NCBI GenBank assembly: GCA_002224055.1
Contig: AZLU01000037.1
Location: 55,085 to 119,084, forward strand
Direction: 5' to 3'
Source of the DNA: Pezizomycotina sp. ARF18
Taxonomy: Eukaryota; Ascomycota
Length of the DNA: 64,000 nucleotides
Under the pieces are notes generated by a model. It was not told the DNA's origin. It saw nothing but the letters and a program-made list of their open reading frames with translations, and ran no database searches. How positions within the stretch are numbered: the first letter of the stretch is position 1; each line of letters opens with the position of its first letter. The position numbers and the translations under genes were made by a program. Shown here in pieces: positions 46,903 to 60,200 of this stretch.

Positions 46903-49900
46903 GTCATAAGCCGTTGACTATGAAGTCTTGAGTAAGAAACGACGGAAATCTCAAACTCTAGGTTTAATTATTATGTATATACTATCATGTCAATTGTATC
47001 TCCAGAGGAAAAAACGCTTGCACTATATATCTCTACATCGGTTTTTTTGTATAAAGGTTTGGGACGCTTAGATCGGAATCAGGCTCTCTTTGCGGTTATA
47101 CGAAGGCACGGATCCTTGTGTATGTTTATAAACACATTCTGTTATAAATAGTAATACTACTGTAATTAATTTACTGAAACCATTTTCTCTACTTTTACTC
47201 TTAGCCATATCAAACCCGCACTACAACCCCATTAAAATGCGGTTTCAGTATCGAGGAAAACTGACTGAATGATGTCATTCATAGCAGGCGGTAAAGCCTC
47301 CAGACTGTAGGAGCGAGCAATGAATTCGAACCGAGTATACTAGAGAAACGGCTGCCGCTGGAAGAGAACCTATAACTTCAACCTGTTAATGTTTATACCT
47401 TGACTTAGTGAGAATTAGGACCTCGAGACCAAATCCTCCATCGAGGTATCACTCACCAGATTTCTTTTGAAGAGTAAGGATTAGAAACAAAGAGTCGCGC
47501 ATCAAGGTTTCGAAAACATTTCTCAGGTGCAATGGCTTCAAATGAGGAGCGATCACATTGAGACTGTATGTGCCCTGAAGTCTAGGAGCTTTGCATGCCT
47601 GGGGATCATTAAACTCGACAACGGGGCAGATTTGGTTGCTGGATGAATTCTAAGGCCTCGGTCACATACGTTCGATGAGCTGCTGAGGTTTAATCTTCAA
47701 GACAAACAATACTACAACCATTAACTGTCGAGAGAAGGTGAATTTGTCAGGAATAATTGGGTACTTCATCATCATATCGAGCCAATTCGTAATTCTAGGT
47801 GCTTTATTCTGCCGGCGTAGACTCTCTTTTGTGAAACTATCCTCAACAGATGGTCGCTAGCTATTTACACGCCCCTTTCGTTGAGATAAGTGTACTTTGA
47901 ATGACATTTTCTGAGCAGACGCCGATGTCTCACGCCTGGAATAACCCTGAACAATTCTAAGATCCTTGTTGCTTACGCTCTCAGCATCGATGCATCGCCC
48001 AGTATCAGAATGCGTGTACGTTCTTCATTGGCGAAAGCTGTTTTTCTGCAGAGTAAGTATTCAGTTGACATTGATACTTTTAATATTTCCAATGGTCGTG
48101 GGTATTTTCTTCGCTCTTCCAAGCGCTTGTTGCGTTAACCATCAACATCGCTGAACATTCCACAACGATAGGATTTGTCACAATCACCAGGATTGATAAA
48201 TGTACGTGCATGGTGCAAGAAGCAGCAGTCAGCGGTGTAACTAAGGCTGGCGCTTCAATGCATGTAGATCTATAGATATCTGGGAGATAATATCTCTCAT
48301 ATTCAGCTGCAGTTGTAAACACCGGCTATATTAGGCTTTTCCGTTAAACAAAGAAAGAAAAAACAAGGCAGGATAAAATGCACGTAATATTCCGGAACGC
48401 AAGGCGGTTTGTTTTAGTTCTTTTTTTTTTTTTTTTTTTTTGCCTAACGTATACTATTTTAGGATTTTCTTTGGCAAACGCCTGTTGCGCCGACTAATCC
48501 TTCATATAGATACATAACGGCGTTCTTTTAGCCAAATATTGCATGACGCTAGGTGCATGATAGGACTTTGTTGAGCGCCGGAAGAGACGACCACAGCATC
48601 TTGCATTCGAAGGATAAACATTCGCGAAATTTGCACGAATACTAACTTGTCGCGTTATAGACAGGGAGAAATGGAAAACATGCAATCTGCAATGCAGTGC
48701 AATATAAGAACGAATAGGCGCAAGCGATTAAGATCATGAAGGGAATGCACAAGCGCCTCCCTGTGCAAGATTCTATGCAGGCCGACGAGTCTCTTCGTTC
48801 GGGGCTAGAACTACGCCGCTCAGAAGGGGGCTGGATCCCAAGGGTTCATGAATTCATAAGGTAAAATATTGGTATAAAGTTGTAGTACCACTCCTCCAGC
48901 CGGAAGTGCCGAACTTCAAATGAAGTGAATCGGCAAGGATGTGCAGTTTATAATACCACTGAATCCTCACTTGTACCTTTCCCTTCACGACGACGATCCG
49001 TCGTACCTCCGAAGAAGAACCCTTCTCGCCAATTTGCCTCTCGCTTTGTACACCACCATGCCACGATATAAAGCCAAAAACGCCCTTTTGTACGAACTGC
49101 GTGAAGGAGACTAGCAATATTGCAAGCGAAAGAGGGGGCGAAAATTTTATTTTTATTTTCATCACTGGTCGTGGGATGTTGGTGCATGCACGCTAGTAGA
49201 CGGAGCGCTTATACAGGGATCCATGGGAAAGCGGAAATCAACGGTTTAAGCCTATAACTTAGTAAGTAATTTGCATGTTTTCACCTTTCGGGTCCCGGAA
49301 TATTTGGTATTTCGCATGTGCATGATGGGCGAAGTCGCTGCATAGCACCATTCAGAGCAGAACATTTTATGAAAAGAAAGGCTCACAAGTTGGTAACGCC
49401 GTAGACTCCATCGAGAAGCCGCTCAGCGTCGTGAGGAAGGTGTTAAAATAATTCTTGGTGTCCGTCGTGCTGTCCATGGCTTTTTGTTGGGTCACGCAAG
49501 GAATTATTTACTATCCAATAGGTGCTCAATCAAGATATTTCCGGACTTACGCAATATGGTAGGACAGGCGCGTAGGCATGTCGTGGGCTTCCTAGTTCCT
49601 TACTTCGAGGGTAAGGGAAGAAAAGCTTGTAGAACGTTTAGTGCCACATCAGTTTACCATTCCGTTTTCCCTCTTTTTACCATTGTTAATTTTTTTTTTT
49701 TTTTGGAATGCTTTACTTACGTATAATAAGTAATCCATTAAATTATAGAACGTTAGAGTAGCCGCAAATGTGCTCTTTGCTAGGGCCGTGACTGATCAAT
49801 ACAGTCCTGTACACGTGTTTGGTTAAAAGCGCAATTGAGCAAAGGATGACTTAGTCCTGTTCTTCAGACATAAGACTAGTTAGACAGGGGCAGATCGAAA

Positions 49901-52900
49901 GTCTCATGCTTTCTAGCGGAAAGCAGAAGTTCATACTCAAGTTCTTAGCTTGTTCCGAGCTCGAGCTCAAGCTTCACGTAAAGGATTGTAACTCGTCAAG
50001 TAAGCGCGGCCGTTTCGTTCTAAGTAGTGTGTTTTTCGCCGGACTCCGTTGGTTTCTTCTGATAGGTAGGGTTTACCTTGAAGAAGGCCCAGTTATTGGC
50101 TGCCTTGTTAGCCCAAGCTTCACGTGGAAGAAAATACCTGCCTCAAAGAACAAAGGCTCGAGCTAACAGAGTTATTAAAAACCAAGCTATTGTACCTTTC
50201 ATGTTTCAATATGTCTTTTCAAAAGGAAGACTGTGTATAATAGGAAGCTGCTTTAGGTAGAAGTTGCTTAAATAGTCCCAATGAACACGAACGAAATGTA
50301 TTAGATATTTGTGTTGTGAACAAGAAAACTCCGGAACAGCTTTGATCTTTATTAAGTATAATACCGCGAGATATCCTCTACATTCATATACCTCGTTCTG
50401 TCCTTCAACTCGCACCCTCGTGGCTGCTTCTACAAAGGCAATATATCGGAAACGCATATCTTTGGCGTTGGAAATGTGGGGGTGAAGTTATCCGGTGGTG
50501 TGCTTGCGCAATGTCGGGCAAAGGACGTCGATTGCCCCAGGTTCACTAAGGTTTTAGTAGGCTAAATAACAACATGATTGTGTACCGTTCACGATGCAAC
50601 AGGCTATCCTTCTCCTTCTTTTCTTATTAATATTCATCCGAAGAGTTCCTTGATTTTGATAGAGAAGATATGAAAATAGCTAGTGGAAGCGAAGCTAAAT
50701 CGAAGATCGTCAACTAGACTTCGAGGCTAATTGGAAGTAATTCTCAGTCTTAATCGCTCTAGCGTATCTCAGCACTCCCCTGATTCCATGATTAGTCTAC
50801 TTAGAAATCTAGAACTGTACAAAGATACCAAAATCGGGCTTGAGATGGCACAAATCGTGTGCACGGACTGTTTTGCACCATTTGTTTATCTATTTTACGC
50901 CGACCGAGCGCCTGGTGTGCCAGTATTGTCCTTGTAATGTTCAGGGTGAATAGGATAGCCCTTGCCCGAGCATGATCTAAATCCTCTCCTCTTATTTCTG
51001 GTTTCCTTCCCAAGCCGTAACTAGTTCTCAAGAACTAGCAGGGGAACAAACGCCGGAGCGCTGAGAGTAGTCCTAGAAACTTCTAGCCTAGTAAACTTAC
51101 GATCACCTGGATCCACTGCTGGGTTCTTCAATCTAACTCAACGCGGTTTACTCCGTATACGCTGATCGATAATGGCCCGTGGAACAGCAAAGGCCCAGCG
51201 CCGGCCGCCTAATGCTACCCTCCTTCACGACAACTGAGCAGCGCCCCTCGTTGGCGTTTGCCAAAATGAGATAGCTCGAGAACACTAATTTATTCCGAAG
51301 AAATAAAGGGGGGTTTGACGCTATTTTGAAGCTTTTCTCGACTTTCTCTTAATTTTGAACGCTTTACAATGCCACAAGTTGAACAGAAGTACCGCCTATA
51401 CAGGAATAGTCCCCTTTTTTAGCGGGATACGACGAGAAAAATTTTTTGTTCATTTCGGTTCGCACCAGACTTATATTAATAGTCGCGCTGTTCAGGCAGC
51501 CCTCGGCGAAAAACTAATCTTTGTAGGAATGGTACTATATCTCTTCCTCTTTGCCTGACCAGCTCCTCCGAGATCGCGATGCATTGCAGCAGAAAAATGC
51601 TCCGCAGAATATCGTTGCATGACCTGCACAATCAATAGTGGGATAATTCAAGAGAGGAAACCGTGCTAGTGCAAGTATTCTTGTTTAGCGTGGGCTTTTG
51701 CTCAAAGCGTTCCACCACCGACTCGTCTGGACTCACTTCAATATTTACTCTTTTTTTCAAGAATTAACTGTTGTGGGTCCGATTTCCGAGCCGTTCTGCC
51801 AGCGACAATCCTGCTTATTACTGCGTTTCAAACACTAGGCTGCAGTACCAAGTACAATATATAATCTCAAGCGAGCGTTAAGTAGCTTTAACAGAGTGTA
51901 TTTGTTTCGAACGTTCATCTGTCCCGGCTAAATGCGCCGCAATCCCGACAACCATTGGAGGAGCGTATTGCGCCAAAAAAAAAAAAAAAAAAAAAAAACT
52001 GCCAAGCCCGGTTAGCAAATGATATCGCCGAGATTGCCAGGTACCAGTCCACCGGAGTCGGAGGATTCAAGTATATTTCGTCTTGTCACTGGAAGATAAA
52101 CTATTCAATATCCTAAGGTGCTTTTCTGATCTATATACAAGAGTGTGAAGAATGATCGTTCTTATTACCTTGAATGTGATAAATGTTCATAATATTTTCC
52201 GGTTCTCATCAATTCAATACACCCCCGGGGCGAGCGACGGAACATCATGACCCTAAAATCTATCGTCTCTATTACCGAAAATTTAAAATTCGAAACAAAA
52301 CTTTACGTCCTCTTATCGTATTGCAAAAACCTAGTATAGTCCGGGCTAACAGCCCACCAAGTTTCGGAATATATAACGCCGAGGCGACAGACGTGTAACC
52401 TCGCGACAGGCTACGGCGCCGAACGCGCTAACTCGATAGATATTATTACCCCCGAAACGATTCACAGCACAAAAGCACAAAAATATCTTGCGATACCTGA
52501 TTAATTAATCTCCCATGAGAATAAACGAGTTTATAAGGATTATTCCAACGATGGCCAACACATATTTTTCGAGTTCACGAAAGATGTTGGGATATGAACC
52601 GATTCCAGAGCTTTCTATCGTGTCCTATGACAGCTCAATTCCACCGCGGTGGAAGAACCGCCAAAATTATCCGTTACGAATCGGGAACAAGGATCGACCT
52701 TGAGGAGATCAAAACCGACGATATACCGAGTTTATATCATACAATAATCCCCTGTCGGGAAATATGAGGCCGAGAAATAGACCAAGGGTGACGTGCCGGT
52801 AGAATAATAAATCTGGTACTCGGCCTCGGCAACCGGTATGAACGACACATGGGCAAGCTCTATTAAAGGTCGGCTAGCTCGGAGATCAGTCTATCCCGTT

Positions 52901-53750
52901 CGGATGTGTTTCAATTGGCTTCTAAACTTATATATTTTGCAGGATCTCCAGCGTATAGGAATCCCGATTTAAGCGCTCGCCCTAAATAAAAAAAGGCAAG
53001 ATCCTGAAAGCAGTCCCTTGATCTCATTGGCCAGGTTCCTGCGACAGCCGTTTTCAACCAGATCTCACTTCGGCGTTACACTTTTCAGATCTCAGTTACA
53101 GAAGCGCGAAGGTGTCGATAATACAGACGGGCTTTGTTGATATTGACTAAGTGGTACAGCTCCAGGCCCTGACGCCAACGTTTCAAGCTTATCGCTCATA
53201 ATATATCCGTATTCTATCTATGAAAGAGCCCGGATAAAATCGGTGTCCAATTGCGAAATACCAACGACTATCATACCGATCCAAACGGCGGGGAATGCTG
53301 GTCAGCGAGCCTAAATATTCGTCTCATCTTTATATTTCTACTTCAAAGGATTCAGGGCCGATTACATGTCGCGCTCCGAATCCTTTGAATCTTTACGTAG
53401 TTAACACAATAATAAGAATATCTGGCACGCTTGCTCATAGAATCTATCGAGTGATACAACACTTCGCGGTACTAGGCTATTTGGGATTTCCCCAAGGTGA
53501 AACGGAGATTGGAACATTAAAGAGCGACGATGTGCTCAAGCTAACCGGCGTATGAAGGGAATCACTAGAGGAATATATCCCGAAGAACAATTGTCGCAAG
53601 CAGTATATAAATGAGTCTTTCGAACATCTCGTCTCAGTAAATTTGATATCAAGCCTTTCCAGTGTAGTCAACACTAGCAATCCTCTCTCTTTGATTGTTC
53701 TAATTAAAGTCAAAAAATCAAAGAAGCATTTCCCAGACCAAGCTCTCCAA
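46903..53750. other. gene-poor intergenic stretch
   Basis: Begins with the probable 3' UTR of the large gene. Poly-T tracts lie near 48421-48442 and 49690-49704, and poly-A near 51976-51998. Open frames of 60-100 codons occur on both strands without domains, signal peptides of convincing quality, or introns. No gene is supported. Confidence 0.4.
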
Positions 53751-54167
53751 ATGAAACTTTCCGTCATCGCAATCGCCTGTCTCGTCGCCGGCGCGACCGC
53801 TTTACCAGACCCCAGAAGAAAGACGGAAAATCCAAGCTCAAGCCTCCGCGTGTAGGCGACAGCTGCGCTAATCGCCACGATATCCATTCGCAGTACGATT
53901 TACCCGTTACAACTATTACTGCTGCGAGAGGGTTGATCCCTCGTTGCATACCTTAAGCAAACCGGACCCGGAAATCCCCTACTACTACGGTGTAAACTGC
54001 ATGCGACAACATTCAAGCGGAACCCCAACCCACGCCTGGAGACCTACTGTCCCAAGATTCGGCTTGCGGATTCGTCTGGCAGATTCAGCGATCAGCCGTT
54101 GACTGCCTGCTGCAGGAAAGAGTCTGGGAAGTTTGTTTGTGTTCCTATTAGTGGCCAAGTAGAATAG
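53751..54167 (+). CDS. small secreted cysteine-rich protein, frameshifted
   Basis: ATG at 53751 (CCAA context) begins a classic signal peptide: MKLSVIAIACLVAGATALPD, with hydrophobic core IAIACLVAGA and an Ala-rich cleavage region. The first frame ends after 34 residues, and the reading clearly continues one base away (KSKLKPPRVGDSC), then in further frames (YYCCERVDP, PEIPYYYGVNC, then LETYCPKIRLADSSG, TACCRKESGKFVC), ending at TAG 54165-54167. The total is about 135 residues with at least eight cysteines beyond the signal peptide, in the order C, CC, C, C, CC, C. Two or more one-base shifts, or unrecognised introns, separate the pieces. Such proteins act outside the cell, as structural or host-interaction proteins, but the family is unknown. 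It is the only convincing gene in the last 17 kb. Confidence 0.6.
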
Positions 54168-55169
54168 ATGAGAACTGTTTCCTACATCTCACCTTCGATT
54201 TATTATTTGATATCTCATGGATTCAGTTATCGTAGTAGCTCACCGGTACACGACTTTCCAAGCACTCGATCCTTTCCCTTTTAAAATACATCCTACGGAA
54301 TTCAAGAATGAGTAAAATATAGCACATAAATAATGTTTTTACGAAACCTCGGGTCGTTTAAGTGAGCGCAAAAGTTATCGTCTCCATTATCTCCATCAAT
54401 TGATTACATCGTGGAAAAGCTATACCAGACCTTCGATCAACTTACTAGTAGCATGCTCAGTACCGCTGTCGTCTCTTCTAGGGCATAGTCCGATAAAACC
54501 TTTCGGCATTTAGCCCTACCTGCAACGGAGCACGGTCCTCTCCGACTGGTTGATTCATAACCTATGATACCTCCGAATACAAGTCCATCGAAGTATATCT
54601 AGAATTGTGGTAAATAATATCTTACTTGGCGACAATATCTGCAAGTTACAACAGACTGCCGGAACATATGTGTAGGAGTCACGGGGGAGCTCATAATCAG
54701 CTTTACTCCATTGGTCTTGGTGAGGTATACATGAATGTGGATGTTCTCGCAATGGTTGTCGTGATGCATATGCCAAGCGCTTAAGTACATGACGACTTTT
54801 AGTCGAATCAAAGGCACGTTTTCTCCGTCTCCTAAATACCGAAATGAGGATTCAATATGCAGGTTATCTGAGATAACGTCTGCAGAATTCATAGTTTTTG
54901 TATCCATAAAAAACAGAAATAGTGGTATCGGTATCGAAGAACTTTTCGAATTCGTCGTTAAAATATTTTAGTGGTTGGTTATCTCCGGTTCGGTATTGGA
55001 ACGTACATCTGTAGTATTTCATCAATTGTTGTATCGCGATTAATAGCCATATAGTACCTCAAACCCCTCGTAGACATATTAAGTGTTGAAGTGCATACAG
55101 GAGAAACCTACTATTTTCTTGATATTGAGTCAGGTCTAAGAGTTCCGTTTGCGCTCACAAGCTAGTCTC

Positions 55170-55212
55170 AACCAGAGCTCTGCCAAGAATGAGGGAGCTG
55201 AGAGCTCTGGTT
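55170..55212. repeat. perfect 12-bp inverted repeat (hairpin)
   Basis: AACCAGAGCTCT at 55170-55181 is the exact reverse complement of AGAGCTCTGGTT at 55201-55212, leaving a 19-nt loop. No flanking gene is known. Confidence 0.85.
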
Positions 55213-56895
55213 TCCCAAGAGAATTCGAACGATACCAATCGCACGTTACGGTGAGTATACCAGGAAAGGCAGAAGCTAAGAATAGCGAGTTTAGGCTTGA
55301 GAATTAACTCAGGAGTACCACGTATGTAACGAAATTGGAGTACAGACATCGACAAAGAAGTTACTTGAGTATTTTATAAAGCCAATTTCCGAAATAATGG
55401 AGCTACTCTAAGCCTTATGATGCGATAGTTCTCGGTCCAGGTCAATTAACTAAGTACTAAATACTTTGATTACCCAAGTTATAATAATACATTGGAAGCT
55501 TGTAGCTTTTGTCTCCCGCGTGGGCCAATCAAATTAATGTGAGAAAAGGCGCCCGGAAGTAAACCTTGATAAGAGGTCAAATACCTATATGTATATATGT
55601 ATATCCGCCTTTGAAATTTCAACTTCATTCCACATAGTAATATGATTATATCAATACTGCGTCTTCAGATTACTACAACTCCTCATTAATCTGCCAATCT
55701 TTTCACATGATCCAGCAACAAGGAGTCGAAATAGCTTACATGGAAGTGGATTTTAGCCTTCAGATCATCACTTCAACTTCAACCTACGAATATTCGAGAG
55801 AAATTCCGTCTTATCTTTCTCTACATGACAATTCAGTGACCCTGATACGATTATAATACCACTGCTAAGCAGGTGATCTGTAAGGATTAGTACCTATCGC
55901 AGCCTAGACTGACTCCCTTTCGCGCTCGCTAATAATACCAACACGAGATAACGAAACACCTTTTATTTTTCCGTGTTACTTTAAATCCAACCCAACAAAT
56001 TTTGTATCGTAGCACTGCCGCATAGTCATCGCCGTCTTTAAAGAATAACAAATAAAAAAATTGTTAATAAAAGTCGCGCAATCAAGGCAAAAAGATCGTA
56101 ATACGAAAAAAGTGAAGGCTAGTGTAAGGCAAAAAGTTCGTGCGATCATCTACCCGTGTGACCGCGCCCGCAAAAAAGGACATATCTTAGCGAATTGAAG
56201 ATCAACGTTAAGCACGTCGTGACACCCTACTGTAGGAGTGACAGGAAAGATATATGGACACTAATGCAGCCTAGGACAAGGCAAATTCATGCGCAATAAA
56301 TCGCGATGGCTGTGATTATGTGCACTGTGTTTATCGCAAAAAAATAAAAAAAAAAAAATAAAAAAAAAATTATAAATATATTTAATTAATTGTACTCTAT
56401 ATTCCGACAATAGCTCAAGCTAGTCACTTCTTTTTGGCCTGAAGAGTAAGCTGATCAATCAGAGGTAGTCTAGGTTGAGATTAATATTATTACTGACTAC
56501 TCTGACTCGCAGTTTCGCTCATGTGAATACAGATAGTGAAAAATGTGCGTAAAAATGCGAGGTCGTGCATATAGTGATTCATCTATCGTCCGATGTTTTC
56601 TTGTTGTCATTCAGCAATCATTCTGAACCCTTGTCGAAATTTCCCCGCGTTTTTGATTAACCTCGCTCACGAGGCTAGCTATGAGAAAAAAAACCCAAGT
56701 TCTAGAACTGACAGGCCCAGGCGCTTAAACGCTTTTGATCACAAGGCCCCCAAGCGGTGAACTAGTTTAATAAGGAAATTCATGCGATATTTTGTTTCTC
56801 AAAAAGTTAAAAAGTTAAAGGAACTCATCCGTATAACTTTCGTCTAATCAGAGGAGAAAAGAATAAAAAGGTTCTTTGACATGGTTATCTTGGAG

Positions 56896-56937
56896 AAGGA
56901 GTAGCTAACAGTGCGTGCGCAAGCTACTCCTTTTTCG
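56896..56937 (+). repeat. 11-bp inverted repeat followed by a T run
   Basis: AAGGAGTAGCT (56896-56906) pairs with AGCTACTCCTT (56922-56932) across a 15-nt loop. The right arm runs directly into TTTTT, which in eukaryotes can also stop RNA polymerase III. Confidence 0.7.
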
Positions 56938-57195
56938 CTATCCCCTTTTTGTTCATAGGTCCTAGCTTAAGGATCTCACTCACTTACTCACGCTCCTTTT
57001 AAGCTTACTATAAAGTGGCTGTAAACTGTGTGGGGGAAACAATCCAGAAAAGGTCGCATAGCGCTAAAACAATCTAAATTTTCAAAAGCTCGAGGTTAAC
57101 GGGGCGATATTATAGGCTCCTCGGCGATTCAAACATTTTTTACGGCCCGTATCCCACATGCGGAAAAACAAAAAAAAATACGACCGTTTTCGATA

Positions 57196-57218
57196 AAGGG
57201 AGCCATTTATGCTCCCTT
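57196..57218. repeat. 8-bp inverted repeat with 7-nt loop
   Basis: AAGGGAGC (57196-57203) and GCTCCCTT (57211-57218) form a compact hairpin just left of a poly-A tract at 57239. Confidence 0.7.
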
Positions 57219-60200
57219 AAAAGGTTTAGAGCCAGAAAAAAAAAAAAAAAAAAAAAAAAAAACGAAAGCAAAAGCGGAACGGACCTTCGAGCTGCATAAG
57301 GGAAATCTATCGCCTGATCTATCGAATCACCATTTATTTTGAAGATTTCGAGATGGTGATTCGTTGAAATATGGGGAGTCATCTATTTCATCTCCGCCTT
57401 CTTGCAACCCCACGGACTGCCACAACCTCTCTGTAAGATGGATTCCAGAGCGCGTCTTTTTAATAAAGAAGTTTATGCCTTCGATGCAGTTAGAAGGAGA
57501 TTATAGAAACAAAGCGAGGCAAAAAATTTATAAGAGAGGGTGATACTGAGTCAAAGGCGGAAGAAGATGAGGACGGAGTGCGGCTAGAAAACATAGAAGT
57601 TATTTCATCTGTTGTTCTGATTCGCTCGCGTTGTTCCTAGTAACATCACCAGTCTAAATCATTTTTCAGGAAAAAAAAAAAAATTGCTTTAAACCGTAAA
57701 AAGCGCATTTCCGTCCCCGGATTATCGTTTTTTATTAACTAATTCTGTAACCGTAACCGTGAACGGAAGATCAGAAGGGAGGAGTAGCTTTTGATTCTCC
57801 ATTATTAGCGAACTGTAACTGACAAGGGGCACCGGAAGTGGATATCCACATTGCTGATCATATGGTCTCCCGCCCAAAAGTCAAAAAAAAAAAAAAAATA
57901 AATAAAAAACAAGCAGTAGTTAAACGCATCAATAGCATTGTTCAACGTTTACATTTACGGCGAGAACGCTCTGAAGAGTGAGGAGGAGGTGAGGAAGGAC
58001 AGGGATACACGGGAAAGCGAGAGACATCATCGTCAACTCTGCTTCTTTCCACGATTTCAGGCGTTTGCATATTTGAGAGAAAAAGCATGGCGGAAACCGG
58101 GGTTCATGGACCAGGATTATTATCTGAGAAAAAAAATAAGAGAGTTTTTTTTTTTTCGTGTGAAAGTGCCACAGATTCTCAACATGTATCTTTTTGAGAT
58201 CATGATCATGGATAAGTACTTGATTTTTCTGCTAGAAAATGAAAATTTGAAAAAAAAAAAAAAAAAAAAATTCAGACGGTTTAAAACCTATCGTCGCCAA
58301 TTTCACTGGTCGGTCGTCTTAGCTAATTAGAACCATAAAAACCATCAGAGCCCGTTTCGTAAGCTAATCTACCGTTCGCGGATAACCATCCTTCTCTCCC
58401 GTGATTCAGACCAGACCAGGGACCCTTTTAACGCCTCCTCCGCCCCTTCGAAACATGGGACGAGGAGAACGAGATATCCTTAATAATTCGATCGCAGGAT
58501 AGCCTTAGGCGAGGGGTGTGTGTGTGTGTGATGTATGGTCGTTCCGTTTCGAAACATGAGCAATCAGCGCCAGTAAACTTATCTGAGCCCTTGTCACTTT
58601 CAGCTGAAAAGGGAGAAAAAATTACAAAAAAAAAGTCTGCAAGTTCAGGCACAAAACCACACATTATTATTAAAAAAAAGTAACACGGAGGATTTATATC
58701 GGTAATTCTTACTCACTCCAAAACCCCAGCTTACAACTACTCTCCGAGGGCAAAGTAACCAAACTCGTAACTATTATTAATCCCCCGTCTCCAGTGTCTC
58801 AACTGGACTAGTGTTCTAAAAGTAAGCACGGACTTTCCGTCAAAAAGCAGGAAGCGGGTAAAAAAGTGGCCACACATGGTTCCTGAAGACTTTTTTTTTC
58901 TCTGTGCTAAATAGTGGGGCTTTTTCTTGAGTAGCTGTCGTTCGTTCTCGGAAGCAATGTCTCTGATCCCCGAAGGTACTTCCATAGCACTGGCCAATTA
59001 AATCGCCGGGTCCAGCTATTCTAGATTCTTCACAAACCGCTCGGCTTGGAAAAAATACGGCTGTTTTGCCTTCGGTTTGTGATCAACAACGAAAAAATAA
59101 ATCAAGTATATATGAAGAATCAAAGCTGATCGTATCAAAGCCAAAAAGTACGTCTTATATTTTCAAGAATCGCTGTAGTGAGCGAAAGTTCCTTCTCCTT
59201 CGTTGAATTACTCCAGTATACTCTTCAGTGAAAGGAAAAAAAAGAAAATAAAATAAAATAAATAAAAAATTAATTACTGAGAAGTCACAGGGCCTGTTGG
59301 GATACCTCTTCGAGACTTTGAGCAACCTTTTTCGCTCTTCTTCGAGCAAAAGTGTCGACTCTTTTGAGTTACGATGCCTTGCGTCGGGCAATTAATTCTA
59401 AGCAAATAATGCACTTTTTTTCCCTGCCTTCGTTCTCCATCGGCTCTTCCTCAGACAAAGAGGGGGGGGGAACTGCCTGCAGACTCGCCTAAGCTTGCGT
59501 CTCTTTCTACCTCCGTGCAGATAATTAGAGAGCGCACAGGTCATTTCATGCATTCTTGCAGATATAGATAAAATATAAATGAAATTACAAGGAAATCAAT
59601 AAAGTCTGGATATAAAAGGTGTGCTAAATGCACCCAGCTCAAATAACCCCAAAAAGAAAAATGTGGGCTCTCGCGATCCTCCGAAGAAAAAAAAAAAAAA
59701 AAAAAACCAACCCGAATAATTAGTAAAAGCAAGGTGCACCGTGCTTTCTTCTAAAAAATAATAATATACTTGTTATGCAAGTCATTGCGAATTGCTTCTG
59801 CATCTGAGGACATCCCTTGGTCATGGTACTCTTTGGAGAAAACTCGCGAGAAGTGCTATGCACGCTGTGCAGGATACGTGGTCCATAAAAAAAGGAAGAT
59901 CAAAGCCCGGCGCTTAAATCTACCTCCACTTTACTAGCAGAAAGTATAAGAATAGGAAGTTCATATAGAAGGGAATGCTTTGGGCTGCAATCTGCATTGC
60001 AGCGTCCGCAAATGAGCCTCAATGGAGGGTTTAATCCGAAAGAGGTGCGTTTTAGCGGGGTCAGGTTAGGTAGGTTGAGGGAGTGAAAATATATGAAGAA
60101 AAAAAAAAAAAAAAAGATTCCAAGCAAGAGCAGTAAGTTAACAAAGGACGTCTTACACTTCTTGGTTGACTCTTTCATTCTTCGGTACCGTTACTAGTAG

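Noticed and set aside
53751-54167. Hydrophobin identity for the secreted cysteine-rich protein
   Set aside because: The cysteine order matches but the loop lengths do not, and the frames between cysteines are not secure.
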